Source: Alphaproteobacteria bacterium (GTDB lineage Bacteria > Pseudomonadota > Alphaproteobacteria > Rhodobacterales > Rhodobacteraceae). From it: DNA of 64,000 nucleotides. The DNA lies in the NCBI GenBank assembly GCA_030427145.1, contig JAUHWT010000010.1, forward strand, positions 1 through 64,000, read 5' to 3'. Shown piece after piece: positions 17,490 through 26,346 of this stretch. How positions within the stretch are numbered: the stretch's first letter is position 1; every line of letters begins with the position of its first letter. The position numbers and the translations under genes are program-made. A model generated the notes under the pieces. The model saw nothing but the letters and a program-made list of their open reading frames with translations. It was not told the origin of the DNA and did no database searches.

Positions 17490-17609
17490 GCTTGTATAGG
17501 GCAACGTCAGCTGACGGATTGGTGGTACCAAGTTTGGTTCCGGAAACGGGACATTTGAGTTTGAACACCCGAATTGGACACGCACCGTCCAGTTCGGGTG
17601 TTTTGTTTT
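17490..17609 (+). ncRNA. candidate intergenic small RNA
   Basis: A stretch of about 110-120 nt with no good ORF begins after a weak sigma-70-like pair (TTGATA near 17469, TGTATA near 17493, 18-nt spacing) and ends at the strongest intrinsic terminator in the window (17564-17609). Inside are two near-palindromes, CGTCAGCTGACG and TTGGTGGTACCAA. Base composition is more AT-rich than the flanking genes. No known RNA family was recognised. The + strand orientation excludes it being a leader of the minus-strand tRNA. Confidence 0.45.
17564..17609 (+). terminator. strong Rho-independent terminator
   Basis: A 16-bp stem with one U-G wobble: AACACCCGAATTGGAC (17564-17579) pairs with GTCCAGTTCGGGTGTT (17587-17602) around a 7-nt loop, followed by TTGTTTTC. 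No protein gene ends nearby on this strand; cynS stopped 530 nt earlier. It therefore implies a separate transcript. Confidence 0.85.
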
Positions 17610-17679
17610 CGGACACAAAAACAGCACAATTTGGCGCCTGGCGAAATTCAGTGCATGTCCTGGAAGGGAAGTGGGCGGC

Positions 17680-17756
17680 TGGTAGGCCCGGAGGGACTTG
17701 AACCCCCAACCAAAGCGTTATGAGCGCTCTGCTCTAACCAATTGAGCTACAGGCCC
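17680..17756 (-). tRNA. tRNA with CAU anticodon (probable Ile2, possibly elongator Met)
   Basis: The minus strand folds as a full cloverleaf: acceptor GGGCCTG pairing with CGGGCCT, D arm GCTC...GAGC, anticodon arm with loop CTCATAA, T arm GGGGGTTCAAGTCCCTC, and an encoded CCA (17680-17682). The anticodon CAU lies at 17720-17722. CAU occurs in initiator Met, elongator Met and lysidine-modified Ile2. The C4-G69 and C5-G68 pairs resemble the TilS determinants of Ile2, and the anticodon stem lacks the initiator GGG/CCC pairs. Ile2 is therefore favoured but not certain. Confidence 0.92.
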
Positions 17757-17863
17757 GCCGGATGCTGTGCTAATGAAGCGCGAGCCAGCGGTCAAGAGCG
17801 TGTTCCCTTATGCGTCCCGGTACGGTATGGGAGCGCAAATCAGACAGGAAATGCGGGGAATCC

Positions 17864-18907
17864 GTGAGCAATCAGAAATCGGGACTGACCTACGCCGACG
17901 CGGGCGTGGACATTGATGCGGGCAATGCGCTGGTCGATCGGATCAAACCGGTGGCCGCGGCAACCAAACGCTCCGGCGTGATGGACGGGCTCGGCGGGTT
18001 TGGCGCCATGTTTGACCTCAAGGCGGCCGGTTACAGTGACCCGGTCCTCGTCTCGGCCACGGATGGCGTGGGCACGAAGCTCAAGATCGCCATAGAAACC
18101 GGCAATGTCTCCACGGTCGGCATCGACCTCGTGGCCATGTGCGTCAACGATCTGGTCTGCCAGGGGGCCGAGCCGCTGTTTTTCCTCGACTACTTTGCCA
18201 CCGGAAAACTCGACGTGGATACCGCGTCGCGCATCATTTCCGGCATCGGTGAGGGCTGCAGCCAGGCAGGCGCGGCCCTGATCGGAGGCGAGACCGCGGA
18301 AATGCCCGGTCTCTATTCCGGCGCGGATTTTGATCTGGCGGGGTTTGCCGTCGGCGCGATGGAACGCGGCGGTCAGCTGCCCCTCGAGATGTCCGAGGGT
18401 GACGTGCTGATCGGTGTTGCCTCCACCGGCGTTCACTCCAACGGGTACAGCCTCGTGCGCAAGGTTGTGGAGGTCTCCGGCCTTGACTGGAATGATCTCT
18501 CCCCGTTCGGCAGCCGCAAGCTGGCCGAGGCGCTTCTGGAACCCACACGGATATATGTCCTTCCCGCCCTAGCCGCGCTGCGGGCTGGTGGCCTGCGCGG
18601 TCTGGCACATATCACCGGTGGCGGCATCACCGAGAACCTGCCACGCGCCCTTCCTGACGGCCTTGGGGCCGAGGTGGACCTCGACACCTGGACCCTTCCG
18701 CCGGTCTTCCAGTGGCTGCGTGAGACCGGCGCCATCGCCGACACGGAAATGCTCAAAACGTTCAACTGCGGCATGGGTCTGATCGCCGTGGTATCAGCCG
18801 ACCGTGCCGACGCAATCATCGACAGTTTCGAGAAATCCGGGGAGACCGCGATCCGCATCGGCAGCCTCGTCGCGGGTGAGGGCGTCAGTTACAAGGGCGT
18901 TCTGTGA
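17864..18907 (+). CDS. purM: phosphoribosylformylglycinamidine cyclo-ligase
   Basis: 347 aa, the normal size. It closes the imidazole ring of FGAM to AIR using ATP in purine synthesis. The GTG start at 17864 follows a GGGGAA site and yields [20 protein letters not shown], the usual family opening. Other marks are [22 protein letters not shown], the ligand segment [27 protein letters not shown] and [13 protein letters not shown]. Its stop overlaps the purN start (GTGA), a conserved purMN arrangement. Confidence 0.97.
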   Translation: MSNQKSGLTYADAGVDIDAGNALVDRIKPVAAATKRSGVMDGLGGFGAMFDLKAAGYSDPVLVSATDGVGTKLKIAIETGNVSTVGIDLVAMCVNDLVCQGAEPLFFLDYFATGKLDVDTASRIISGIGEGCSQAGAALIGGETAEMPGLYSGADFDLAGFAVGAMERGGQLPLEMSEGDVLIGVASTGVHSNGYSLVRKVVEVSGLDWNDLSPFGSRKLAEALLEPTRIYVLPALAALRAGGLRGLAHITGGGITENLPRALPDGLGAEVDLDTWTLPPVFQWLRETGAIADTEMLKTFNCGMGLIAVVSADRADAIIDSFEKSGETAIRIGSLVAGEGVSYKGVL

Positions 18908-19506
18908 CCCGCAGGCGCACGGCGATCCTCATCTCGGGCGGCGGCTCCAACATGGTTGCGCTGGCCCGGGACATGGTCGACCCCGACCACCCCGCCCGAC
19001 CCTGCCTCGTTTTGTCCAACAGGCCCGACGCGGGTGGTCTCGCACGCGCTGAGGAAATGGGTATTGCCACCGCCGTCGTGGATCACCGCAACTTCAAGGG
19101 CGACCGCCCCGCATTTGAGGCCGAGGTGACACGCGCCCTGGAGGCCGCGGAAACCGATCTGGTCTGCCTGGCCGGTTTCATGCGCATTCTGACTGCCGAG
19201 TTCATCGACCGCTGGGCCGGTCGAATGCTGAACATTCACCCCTCAATCCTGCCGCTTTTCCCAGGCCTGCACACCCACGCCCGCGCGCTGGAGGCCGGCA
19301 TGGCCATCCACGGCTGCACGGTCCATGAGGTGATCTCCGACCTCGACGCCGGCCCCATCCTGGGCCAGGCCGTGATACCGGTGCGCCAGGACGACACGCC
19401 GGACGCGCTCGCAGCGCGGCTCCTGCCCATGGAACACCGGCTCTATCCAGCAGTTTTCCGCAGGTTCGCCATTGGCGACCGCACCCCGGTATCCCTGACC
19501 TCCTGA
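18904..19506 (+). CDS. purN: phosphoribosylglycinamide formyltransferase
   Basis: 200 aa. It transfers the formyl group of 10-formyl-THF to GAR in purine synthesis. The GTG start at 18904 overlaps the purM stop. Visible motifs are [11 protein letters not shown] at the N-terminus, the catalytic Asn-His in [22 protein letters not shown], and the catalytic Asp in [10 protein letters not shown] bidirectional terminator follows, shared with the convergent ndk gene. Confidence 0.97.
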   Translation: MTRRRTAILISGGGSNMVALARDMVDPDHPARPCLVLSNRPDAGGLARAEEMGIATAVVDHRNFKGDRPAFEAEVTRALEAAETDLVCLAGFMRILTAEFIDRWAGRMLNIHPSILPLFPGLHTHARALEAGMAIHGCTVHEVISDLDAGPILGQAVIPVRQDDTPDALAARLLPMEHRLYPAVFRRFAIGDRTPVSLTS

Positions 19507-19510
19507 AACG

Positions 19511-19549
19511 AAAAAAGCCGCCTCCCCATCGGGGAAGCGGCCCTTTTAT
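19511..19549. terminator. bidirectional intrinsic terminator between purN and ndk
   Basis: GCCGC-C-TCCCC (19517-19527), loop ATC, GGGGA-A-GCGGC (to 19541). The stem is flanked by a run of A on the left and CCTTTTATT on the right, so it can end transcripts from both convergent genes. Confidence 0.85.
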
Positions 19550-19570
19550 TCATCCGGTATTGAACCGGTA

Positions 19571-19993
19571 TCAGCCGACCAATTCGAGGCCGGAGAAGAA
19601 GTATGCGATTTCGACGGCTGCGGTTTCCGGAGCGTCGGATCCGTGAACGGAGTTCTCGCCGATGGACAGCGCGAATTCCTTGCGGATGGTACCTTCCTCG
19701 GCTTCTGTCGGGTTGGTTGCACCCATAACCTCACGGTTTTTCGCAATAGCATCCTCGCCTTCGAGGACCTGTGCCACGATGGGAGCGGAGGACATGAATT
19801 CGGTCAGTTCACCAAAGAACGGACGTTCCTTGTGAACACCGTAGAATTCCTGTGCCTGTGCGAGGCTCAGGTGAATACGCTTCTGCGCGACGATGCGAAG
19901 GCCTGCTGCTTCCAGTTTGGCGTTTATGGCACCAGTCAGGTTACGGCGGGTTGCATCAGGTTTGATGATTGAGAAAGTTCTCTGAATGGCCAT
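19571..19993 (-). CDS. ndk: nucleoside diphosphate kinase
   Basis: 140 aa, full length. It balances NTP and dNTP pools by a ping-pong phosphohistidine mechanism in the cytoplasm. The start is [14 protein letters not shown]; the active-site His is in [12 protein letters not shown] near residue 117, and the substrate loop [16 protein letters not shown] is intact. It is convergent with purN and divergent from the ABC-F gene. Confidence 0.97.
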   Translation of the reverse strand: MAIQRTFSIIKPDATRRNLTGAINAKLEAAGLRIVAQKRIHLSLAQAQEFYGVHKERPFFGELTEFMSSAPIVAQVLEGEDAIAKNREVMGATNPTEAEEGTIRKEFALSIGENSVHGSDAPETAAVEIAYFFSGLELVG

Positions 19994-20115
19994 CTGGTCT
20001 TCGTCCTTGCATTTTTATGCGGCCCGGTAACACGACGACGGCGGCCATTAAAGCGAAAACTGCCCCCGTCCCACCATTGGTTGACAAGCTGTCGGCCCTT
20101 CGCCACACGTGCGCC

Positions 20116-21975
20116 ATGCTGGCATTCAAGAACATCGGCTTTACGCTCGAAGGCAAACGACTCTTTGATGACTGTTCCGCGGTTATACCCGCAGGACACA
20201 AGGTTGGTTTTGTCGGTCGCAACGGGACAGGCAAGACAACGCTCTTCCGCCTGATCCGTGGGGAATTTGCGCTCGATACCGGCGAAATCGAGGTCCCCGC
20301 CCGCGCCCGCATCGGCGGCGTGGCGCAGGAGGCACCGGCGACGGAGGACAGCCTTCTAGACACCGTTCTTGCCGCCGACACCGAACGCGCCGACCTCATG
20401 AAGCGGGCGGAAAACGCCACCGATCCCATGGAGATCGCAGACATCCAGACGCGGCTTGCCGACATTGATGCCCATTCGGCCGAGGCCCGTGCGGCCACCA
20501 TCCTGCGCGGTCTTGGGTTCGACGCAGAGGCCCAGGCGCGGCCCTGTTCGGAGTTTTCCGGCGGCTGGCGGATGCGTGTCGCCCTGGCAGCGGTTCTGTT
20601 TTCACGCCCCGATGTTTTGTTGCTCGACGAGCCTACGAACTACCTCGACCTTGAGGGCACAATCTGGCTGGAACAGTTCCTGGCCCGGTATCCTCACACT
20701 GTTCTGGTCATCAGCCATGACAAGGACCTGCTCAACCGGTCGGTCGGAGCGATTCTGCATCTGCATGACCAGAAGCTGACGCTCTACCAGGGCAATTACA
20801 ACACGTTCGACAACACCCGCCGCGCCCGCCTGGAGCAACAGGCGGCTGCGAAGAAGAAACAGGACGCCGCACGCGAACACATGCAGTCCTTTGTGGACCG
20901 ATTCCGCGCCAAGGCCTCAAAAGCCCGGCAGGCCCAGAGCCGCCTGAAGGCGCTCGAACGCATGAAACCCATCGCCGGCGTGGTGGAAAACCAGGTCGCA
21001 GCGTTTAACTTCCCGACGCCCGAAGAGCTTTCGCCGCCCATCATCCGGCTTGAGGACGCAAGCGTCGGTTATGATGGCAATCCGGTGCTGAAAAACCTTG
21101 AACTGCGGATCGATCAGGACGACCGGATTGCCCTGCTCGGGGCCAATGGTCAGGGCAAATCGACCCTGTCAAAACTGCTGGCCAACCGACTCGACACAAT
21201 AGACGGTAGAAAAATCGCCTCGTCGAAACTTCGTGTCGGGTATTTCGCACAGCATCAGGTGGACGAACTGCACCTGAACGAGACACCGCTGCAGCACCTC
21301 ACCCGCCTGCGCCCGACGGAAACGCCGGCAAAGCTGCGCGCGCGTCTGGCCTCGGGCGGACTTGGACCGGATACGGCCACAACCGAGGTGCGGCGTCTGT
21401 CCGGTGGCCAGAAGGCCCGCCTGAGCCTGCTGATCGCGACACTCGACGCACCGCACATGATCATCCTTGACGAGCCGACCAACCACCTCGACATCGAGAG
21501 CCGCGAAGCCCTGGTTCAGGCGCTGACGGAATACGGCGGCGCCGTCATTCTCGTCAGTCACGACCCGCACCTGGTGGAACTGGTGGCGGAACGCCTCTGG
21601 CTGGTGCGCGACGGCGCGGTGAAGCCCTATGCCGAGGATATGGAGGCCTACCGGCGCCTGCTCCTCAGCGAACGGGGCGGGTCCAGCGAGAAAAAATCGA
21701 AACCGAAAGCGAAGAAACCCGCAGCACCGAAAGTGGACACCTCCGCGATAAAGGCTGAGATTTCGAAGTGCGAGGACCGGGTCCAGAAACTCGAGGAAAT
21801 GCGCGACGCCATTGACTCGCGCCTGTCGAACCCGATGATCTACGGGAGCGGTGACACGCAGAAGATCGAAACGCTTCAGAAGAAGCGGGCCGAGGTTCTC
21901 GACGGGCTTGAACGCGCCGAAGGGCTCTGGATGGCCGCACTGGAAAAACTGGAGCAGGCGCAGGGACGGGCCTAA
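20116..21975 (+). CDS. ABC-F family ATPase (YheS/Uup-like)
   Basis: 619 aa with two ABC domains and no membrane region, typical of ABC-F ribosome-associated ATPases. Domain 1 has Walker A GRNGTGKTT and signature FSGGWRMR; domain 2 has GANGQGKST and LSGGQKAR, and both have DEPTNxLD boxes. The linker between them (about residues 235-300) is a charged helical P-site tRNA-interaction type segment. The tail from about 545 is Lys/Pro-rich followed by a coiled coil. I start at the ATG at 20116 (MLAFKNIGFTLEG), where homology begins. Its stop overlaps the marC start by one base. Confidence 0.92.
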   Translation: MLAFKNIGFTLEGKRLFDDCSAVIPAGHKVGFVGRNGTGKTTLFRLIRGEFALDTGEIEVPARARIGGVAQEAPATEDSLLDTVLAADTERADLMKRAENATDPMEIADIQTRLADIDAHSAEARAATILRGLGFDAEAQARPCSEFSGGWRMRVALAAVLFSRPDVLLLDEPTNYLDLEGTIWLEQFLARYPHTVLVISHDKDLLNRSVGAILHLHDQKLTLYQGNYNTFDNTRRARLEQQAAAKKKQDAAREHMQSFVDRFRAKASKARQAQSRLKALERMKPIAGVVENQVAAFNFPTPEELSPPIIRLEDASVGYDGNPVLKNLELRIDQDDRIALLGANGQGKSTLSKLLANRLDTIDGRKIASSKLRVGYFAQHQVDELHLNETPLQHLTRLRPTETPAKLRARLASGGLGPDTATTEVRRLSGGQKARLSLLIATLDAPHMIILDEPTNHLDIESREALVQALTEYGGAVILVSHDPHLVELVAERLWLVRDGAVKPYAEDMEAYRRLLLSERGGSSEKKSKPKAKKPAAPKVDTSAIKAEISKCEDRVQKLEEMRDAIDSRLSNPMIYGSGDTQKIETLQKKRAEVLDGLERAEGLWMAALEKLEQAQGRA

Positions 21976-22589
21976 TGACGGTTGAGACACTTCTGACGAC
22001 GTTCGTCACGCTCTTCGTCATTATTGACCCCATCGGTCTGGCACCGCTTTTCGTCTCCCTGACCCGCGGCATGGACGCCAAAAGCCGCAGCAGCGTGGCG
22101 CTCCGCGCGATTGGCATCAGTTTCTTTCTTCTCGCTCTGTTCGGGATTGTGGGGGAAAAACTGCTGGACGCCATTGGCATTGGCATCCCCGCATTCCGAA
22201 TCTCAGGCGGCATGCTGCTTTTCCTGATATCCGTCGACATGCTGTTTGAAAAACGCAGCGAACGGCGCGAGAAACGCAGCGAGGAGGCCCTTCCCGATCC
22301 GTCGGTGTTTCCGCTCGCGATGCCGCTGGTCGCGGGCCCTGGCGCGCTTGCCACCATGATCCTCCTCAACAGTCAGAACACCGGCAACATTGCCGGCCAG
22401 GTGGGCGTCATGCTGACCATGGCGGCGGTGCTTCTGGTCACGTATATTTTCTTCCGGCTCGGCGGCACCATCGAAAAGTTACTGGGTCACACCGGCATTG
22501 TTGTGGTAACCAGACTTCTGGGTATGGTGCTTGCCGCCATGTCGGTGCAGTTCGTCCTCAACGGGCTCACGGATCTGGGTGTGCTTTAG
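21975..22589 (+). CDS. MarC-family integral membrane protein
   Basis: 204 aa, six predicted helices, starting MTVETLLTTFVTLFVIIDPIG. The conserved IDPIG-x-A-P-L-F segment at the N-terminus and the second-half MPLVAGPGALATMI repeat are diagnostic of UPF0056/MarC. Despite the name, no antibiotic-efflux role has held up for this family and its substrate is unknown. The ATG overlaps the last base of the ABC-F stop, so the genes are co-transcribed; the aspartic protease gene follows after 17 nt. Confidence 0.9.
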   Translation: MTVETLLTTFVTLFVIIDPIGLAPLFVSLTRGMDAKSRSSVALRAIGISFFLLALFGIVGEKLLDAIGIGIPAFRISGGMLLFLISVDMLFEKRSERREKRSEEALPDPSVFPLAMPLVAGPGALATMILLNSQNTGNIAGQVGVMLTMAAVLLVTYIFFRLGGTIEKLLGHTGIVVVTRLLGMVLAAMSVQFVLNGLTDLGVL

Positions 22590-22606
22590 GAGAGCCGGAT
22601 AAACAA

Positions 22607-23188
22607 TTGGACATTCAGGAAAACCTTCCGCGTCTAATCTACCTTTGCCTGCTGCTGGTTTTTGTCGTCTGGGCGTTTTCCGGCATGCGGCAGAAACTCT
22701 CCAAATCCGTCCGCGACCTTGCACTCTGGGCCCTGATCATCGGAATGCTGGTGATTGCCTACGGATTTCGCGACACACTCAAACGTGAACTGATGCCCGG
22801 ATCGGCCACCTGGAGCGACATGGACAGCATAACGCTGAGCCGTGGTCCGGGCCGTCATTTCCGCGCGACGGTCGATGTCAACGGCGTCGGCATCCCGTTC
22901 ATTGTGGATACCGGGGCCACCGGCATCGTTCTGAGCCTTGAGGACGCGGAACGCATTGGAATAGACCCCGACACGCTTGCCTTCTCAGGCCGGGCCAGCA
23001 CCGCAAACGGTGTGGTCGAGACGGCACCCGTGCGCCTGGAAACCATCGAGTTCGGCCCATTTTCGGACACCAATGTGAGAGCCCACGTAAATGGCGGCAG
23101 GCTGGATGACAGCCTGCTGGGCATGAGCTATCTCAACCGCTTCTCAAAGCTGGAAATAGCGGGCGACAGGATGATCCTGCACCGCTGA
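22607..23188 (+). CDS. membrane-anchored retropepsin-like (clan AA) aspartic protease
   Basis: 193 aa. Two N-terminal hydrophobic helices (about residues 8-24 and 36-50) are followed by a single-domain retropepsin-like fold outside the membrane. The active-site triad is in FIVDTGATGIVLS near residue 100, with the matching hydrophobic-Gly ending DSLLGMSYLNRFSKLEI. One copy of the motif means it must dimerise to be active. I accept the TTG start at 22607 (MDIQENLPRL), with AGGAG 13 nt upstream, slightly far. Substrates of this proteobacterial family are unknown. Confidence 0.8.
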   Translation: MDIQENLPRLIYLCLLLVFVVWAFSGMRQKLSKSVRDLALWALIIGMLVIAYGFRDTLKRELMPGSATWSDMDSITLSRGPGRHFRATVDVNGVGIPFIVDTGATGIVLSLEDAERIGIDPDTLAFSGRASTANGVVETAPVRLETIEFGPFSDTNVRAHVNGGRLDDSLLGMSYLNRFSKLEIAGDRMILHR

Positions 23189-23196
23189 CCAAGGGG

Positions 23197-23655
23197 TCAG
23201 GTGCTCAGTTTCTGAACCCAGCGCCCGCCATCCTGCGCCCAGTACTTGGCCGGTATTTTCGCCGCCACAACCGCTTTCCAGTCCGCCCGCGCGGCGTTCA
23301 GGGTCTCAGGATCATTGCCGTCGAACATCAGGCAGGTTCTGGTAAATTTGCCCGCCTCCTCCGCATCGACCCGCGCGCCCTCAACCAGCATGAGCACATC
23401 CGCCCGGTTCGGGTTTTCGGGCCCGCTGGTCAGGTAAATCGGCTGGAGTGCTGCATGGCCCATGGCGTTGGTCCCGTGCGGCAAAAACGCATCCGCACGG
23501 TAACTCCACAACAGCGTGTCGATCGGCTCAACCCGGTCGTCCCGCCCCATACGCACGACCACGCGCAGGTTCCGTTCCAGACATTTCTCGAGCAGCCCCG
23601 GCAGGTTCCGCTTAAGTGGCGAGGATGTCAGGTGATAGAACAGAACCTCAGCCAT
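23197..23655 (-). CDS. holC: DNA polymerase III chi subunit
   Basis: 152 aa from the ATG at 23655 (MAEVLFYHLTSSPL). The chi subunit links the clamp loader to SSB-coated lagging strand. Family marks are the opening FYHLT, RVVVRMGRDDRVEPID, LLWSYRADAFLPHG, and the C-terminal W..Y sequence of the SSB-contact face (KYWAQDGGRWVQ). It begins 8 nt after the pepA stop, an arrangement seen widely in proteobacteria. Confidence 0.93.
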   Translation of the reverse strand: MAEVLFYHLTSSPLKRNLPGLLEKCLERNLRVVVRMGRDDRVEPIDTLLWSYRADAFLPHGTNAMGHAALQPIYLTSGPENPNRADVLMLVEGARVDAEEAGKFTRTCLMFDGNDPETLNAARADWKAVVAAKIPAKYWAQDGGRWVQKLST

Positions 23656-23663
23656 GTCCGCGA

Positions 23664-25136
23664 TCAGACCTCGAAGCGATCCCGGATGAGCCGGTCCAGC
23701 GCGCGCACGCCCCAACCCGTGGCCCCCTTGTTGGAGAGGGTCGTACCCTTCGCCACATAGGCCACGCCGGCGATATCCAGGTGGATCCAGGGCGTACCCT
23801 CCTTCACGAACCGCTGCAGAAACTGCGCTGCCGTGATGGACCCGGCGGGGCGCCCGCCGATATTCGACATGTCCGCAATCCGGTTCTTCAGCAGGCGGTC
23901 ATAGGCGGGGCTGAGCGGCAGACGCCATGCGCCCTCATCCTCTTCTTTTGCGGCTTTGAGAAAGTCGCTCACAAAGCTGTCATCATTGGAAAAAGTTCCG
24001 GCATTCTCATGGCCGAGCGCGATGATCACCGCTCCAGTCAGTGTCGCAAGGTCGACCATCGCGGACGGGTTAAACCGCTCCTGCGTGTACCACAGCACAT
24101 CCGCCAGAACGAGCCGCCCCTCGGCGTCGGTGTTGATGACCTCGACCGTGTCGCCCTTCATGGTTTTCACCACGTCACCAGGACGCTGCGCCTTACCATC
24201 GGGCATGTTCTCAACGAGGCCGACCAAGGCAACGACATTGGCCTTTGCCTTGCGTGCGGCGATGGATTTCATGACGCCGGACACAACGCCCGCGCCGCCC
24301 ATGTCCATCGTCATTTCCTCCATGCCGGGTCCCGGCTTGATGGAAATACCACCGGTATCGAAGACAACGCCTTTGCCCACCAGAGCAAACGGGGCCTCGT
24401 CACCGCCGCCATTCCACTGCATCACGACGACCTTGGACGGCGATTCCGATCCCTGGCCCACACCCAGCAGGGTCCGCATCCCCAGCTTCTCAAGCTCCGG
24501 CTCCTCCAGAACCTCGACCTCGACGCCAAGTTCGCGCAGCCCAACCAGACGCTCGGCAAACTCGGTCGTGGTCAGAACATTCGCGGGCTCATTGGTTAGA
24601 TCACGGGTGAAGATCACACCCTGGGCCTGCGCCTCGAGCGGGGCGTACTCGGCTTTGGCCGCATCCGTGTCGTTCACGTAAACCGTGAAAGCCGGATCAG
24701 GTTTTCCGTCATCCCCGCCCGTACGGTAGGCGGAAAAGTCATAGGCCCGCAGAACCATGCCCAGCGCGACATCGCCGATTCGCGCCATGGTGGGCGCGAT
24801 GATGGACACCGCCGTATCCGTACCCGCGCGCGAGACCGCCGCCCCGGCCCTGCGTGCGTCGGAGGCGGTTGGTTTCCGGGACAGCTTGATGACCTGCACG
24901 GCCTCCGCGGCCATACCCACCGGGAAACCGATCATGTGCGACGACCCAGGCTCGGCATCTTCAAACTTTTTCGACCCCGCCAGCCGCGACACCGCCTTTT
25001 TCGTCAGCCGGTCGACGCGTTTGGCCCCCGCATCCATGGACCCGTCCGGGGCCACGAAAATGACGACCCTGCCCTCGATGGCAGCGATCCCGTCAATATC
25101 CATCTGCTCGAAAGTTGTTTGCGGTAGCGTGGTCAC
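23664..25136 (-). CDS. pepA: leucyl aminopeptidase (M17)
   Basis: 490 aa, full length. It is a cytoplasmic hexameric dizinc exopeptidase that trims N-terminal residues. The catalytic domain contains GKGVVFDTGGISIKPG (Lys and Asp ligands), DMGGAGVV and the diagnostic NTDAEGRLVLADVL with the Asp/Glu metal ligands and catalytic Arg. The N-terminal third is the variable macro-like domain. It starts at 25136 (MTTLPQTTFEQMD), divergent from lptF with a gap of about 100 nt, as in many gammaproteobacteria and alphaproteobacteria. Confidence 0.96.
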   Translation of the reverse strand: MTTLPQTTFEQMDIDGIAAIEGRVVIFVAPDGSMDAGAKRVDRLTKKAVSRLAGSKKFEDAEPGSSHMIGFPVGMAAEAVQVIKLSRKPTASDARRAGAAVSRAGTDTAVSIIAPTMARIGDVALGMVLRAYDFSAYRTGGDDGKPDPAFTVYVNDTDAAKAEYAPLEAQAQGVIFTRDLTNEPANVLTTTEFAERLVGLRELGVEVEVLEEPELEKLGMRTLLGVGQGSESPSKVVVMQWNGGGDEAPFALVGKGVVFDTGGISIKPGPGMEEMTMDMGGAGVVSGVMKSIAARKAKANVVALVGLVENMPDGKAQRPGDVVKTMKGDTVEVINTDAEGRLVLADVLWYTQERFNPSAMVDLATLTGAVIIALGHENAGTFSNDDSFVSDFLKAAKEEDEGAWRLPLSPAYDRLLKNRIADMSNIGGRPAGSITAAQFLQRFVKEGTPWIHLDIAGVAYVAKGTTLSNKGATGWGVRALDRLIRDRFEV

Positions 25137-25233
25137 GGGTCTCTCCCTATGCTTGATGCGGGCTGTCAGGCCTAGCCGCTTTCCAGGCGCATTACCAGAC
25201 GGGCAGAGACATGATCGGAGAAAGGCGCGACAC

Positions 25234-26346
25234 TTGAGGAAACTCGACCGCTACATCCTTGGGCATCACGTTGCCGCCTTCGGATTTTTTGCCCTGATCT
25301 TCACCGGCGTGATCTGGCTGACCCAAGCCGTACGGCTGATCGATACGGTGGTGGCCAGCGGCCAGGGGGCACGCACCTTCCTTGAGTTTTCCGGCCTCGT
25401 GCTGCCCCAGGTTTTTGTCATCGTTCTGCCCCTGTCGGCCATTGGGGCCTCGCTCTACGCGCTCAACCGGCTCTACAGCGATTCCGAACTGGTGGTGATG
25501 ATGTCCTCGGGCCTCGGCCCCACCGCGCTCCTGCGGCCCGTATTGATGTTCTCAAGCCTGATTGCGGTCCTGATGGCGCTCGTGCTGATGGTGGCGGTTC
25601 CGATTGCCAGCACCGCACTCGCCGACCGGACCAACGCCATCCGCTCCGACCTTGCCGCGTCACTGATCGTGGAGCGACAGTTCATTCACCCTCTTGAGGG
25701 CCTCACCCTGTTTATCGCGGACACCAGTCAAACCGGTGAAATGGCGGGGATTTTTCTTGATGACCGGCGGGATGAGGATCAGGCCGTGACCTACACCGCC
25801 GAACGCGCCCTCTTTCTGCGCGAGGAAGACGAGGCCCGCCTTGTCATGGTCGACGGCGTGGCCTTGACCGCCGGGTCGGGCGGTGGCTTGAACTCCGTAC
25901 GGTTCGACCAGTTCGTGTTCGACCTCAGCGAACTTCTGCAAAAGGACAACGACCGCACTCCGCGCCCGGCGGAATACCCTGTACCGCAACTTCTGAACCC
26001 CACGGCCGAAATGCTCGACACCCGGTATGATCCTGGCGACTACATTTCCGAGGGGCATTACAAACTCTCCCTGCCGCTTCTGACGATGATTTATCCAGTG
26101 ATTGCGCTGATGACATTCCTTGCCGGCGGCTACCGGCGCTCCGGGTTTGGCCGAAGGGTCGTTGTGGCGGTCGTTGTCTGCGTCCTGATCCAGGTCGTCC
26201 TGTTCGCCGCGGAGGCACGTGTGGTGGAAAAACCGGCCCGATGGCCGCTGATGTACCTGCCCCAGGCCCTGGGGCTCATCTACGTTGCGGCCCTGATGCT
26301 GTGGCTTGAAAAGGGTTCCGGCTCCCGGAGGCGCGTGGCGGCATGA
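25234..26346 (+). CDS. lptF: LPS export ABC transporter permease LptF
   Basis: 370 aa using a TTG start at 25234, preceded by GGAGAAAGG; no in-frame ATG fits. It begins MRKLDRYILGHHVAAFGFF, typical for LptF. Three helices at the N-terminus and three at the C-terminus flank a periplasmic beta-jellyroll (about residues 130-270). With LptG and LptB it extracts LPS from the inner membrane. It overlaps lptG by 4 nt (ATGA). Its ATPase lptB is not in the window. Confidence 0.93.
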   Translation: MRKLDRYILGHHVAAFGFFALIFTGVIWLTQAVRLIDTVVASGQGARTFLEFSGLVLPQVFVIVLPLSAIGASLYALNRLYSDSELVVMMSSGLGPTALLRPVLMFSSLIAVLMALVLMVAVPIASTALADRTNAIRSDLAASLIVERQFIHPLEGLTLFIADTSQTGEMAGIFLDDRRDEDQAVTYTAERALFLREEDEARLVMVDGVALTAGSGGGLNSVRFDQFVFDLSELLQKDNDRTPRPAEYPVPQLLNPTAEMLDTRYDPGDYISEGHYKLSLPLLTMIYPVIALMTFLAGGYRRSGFGRRVVVAVVVCVLIQVVLFAAEARVVEKPARWPLMYLPQALGLIYVAALMLWLEKGSGSRRRVAA

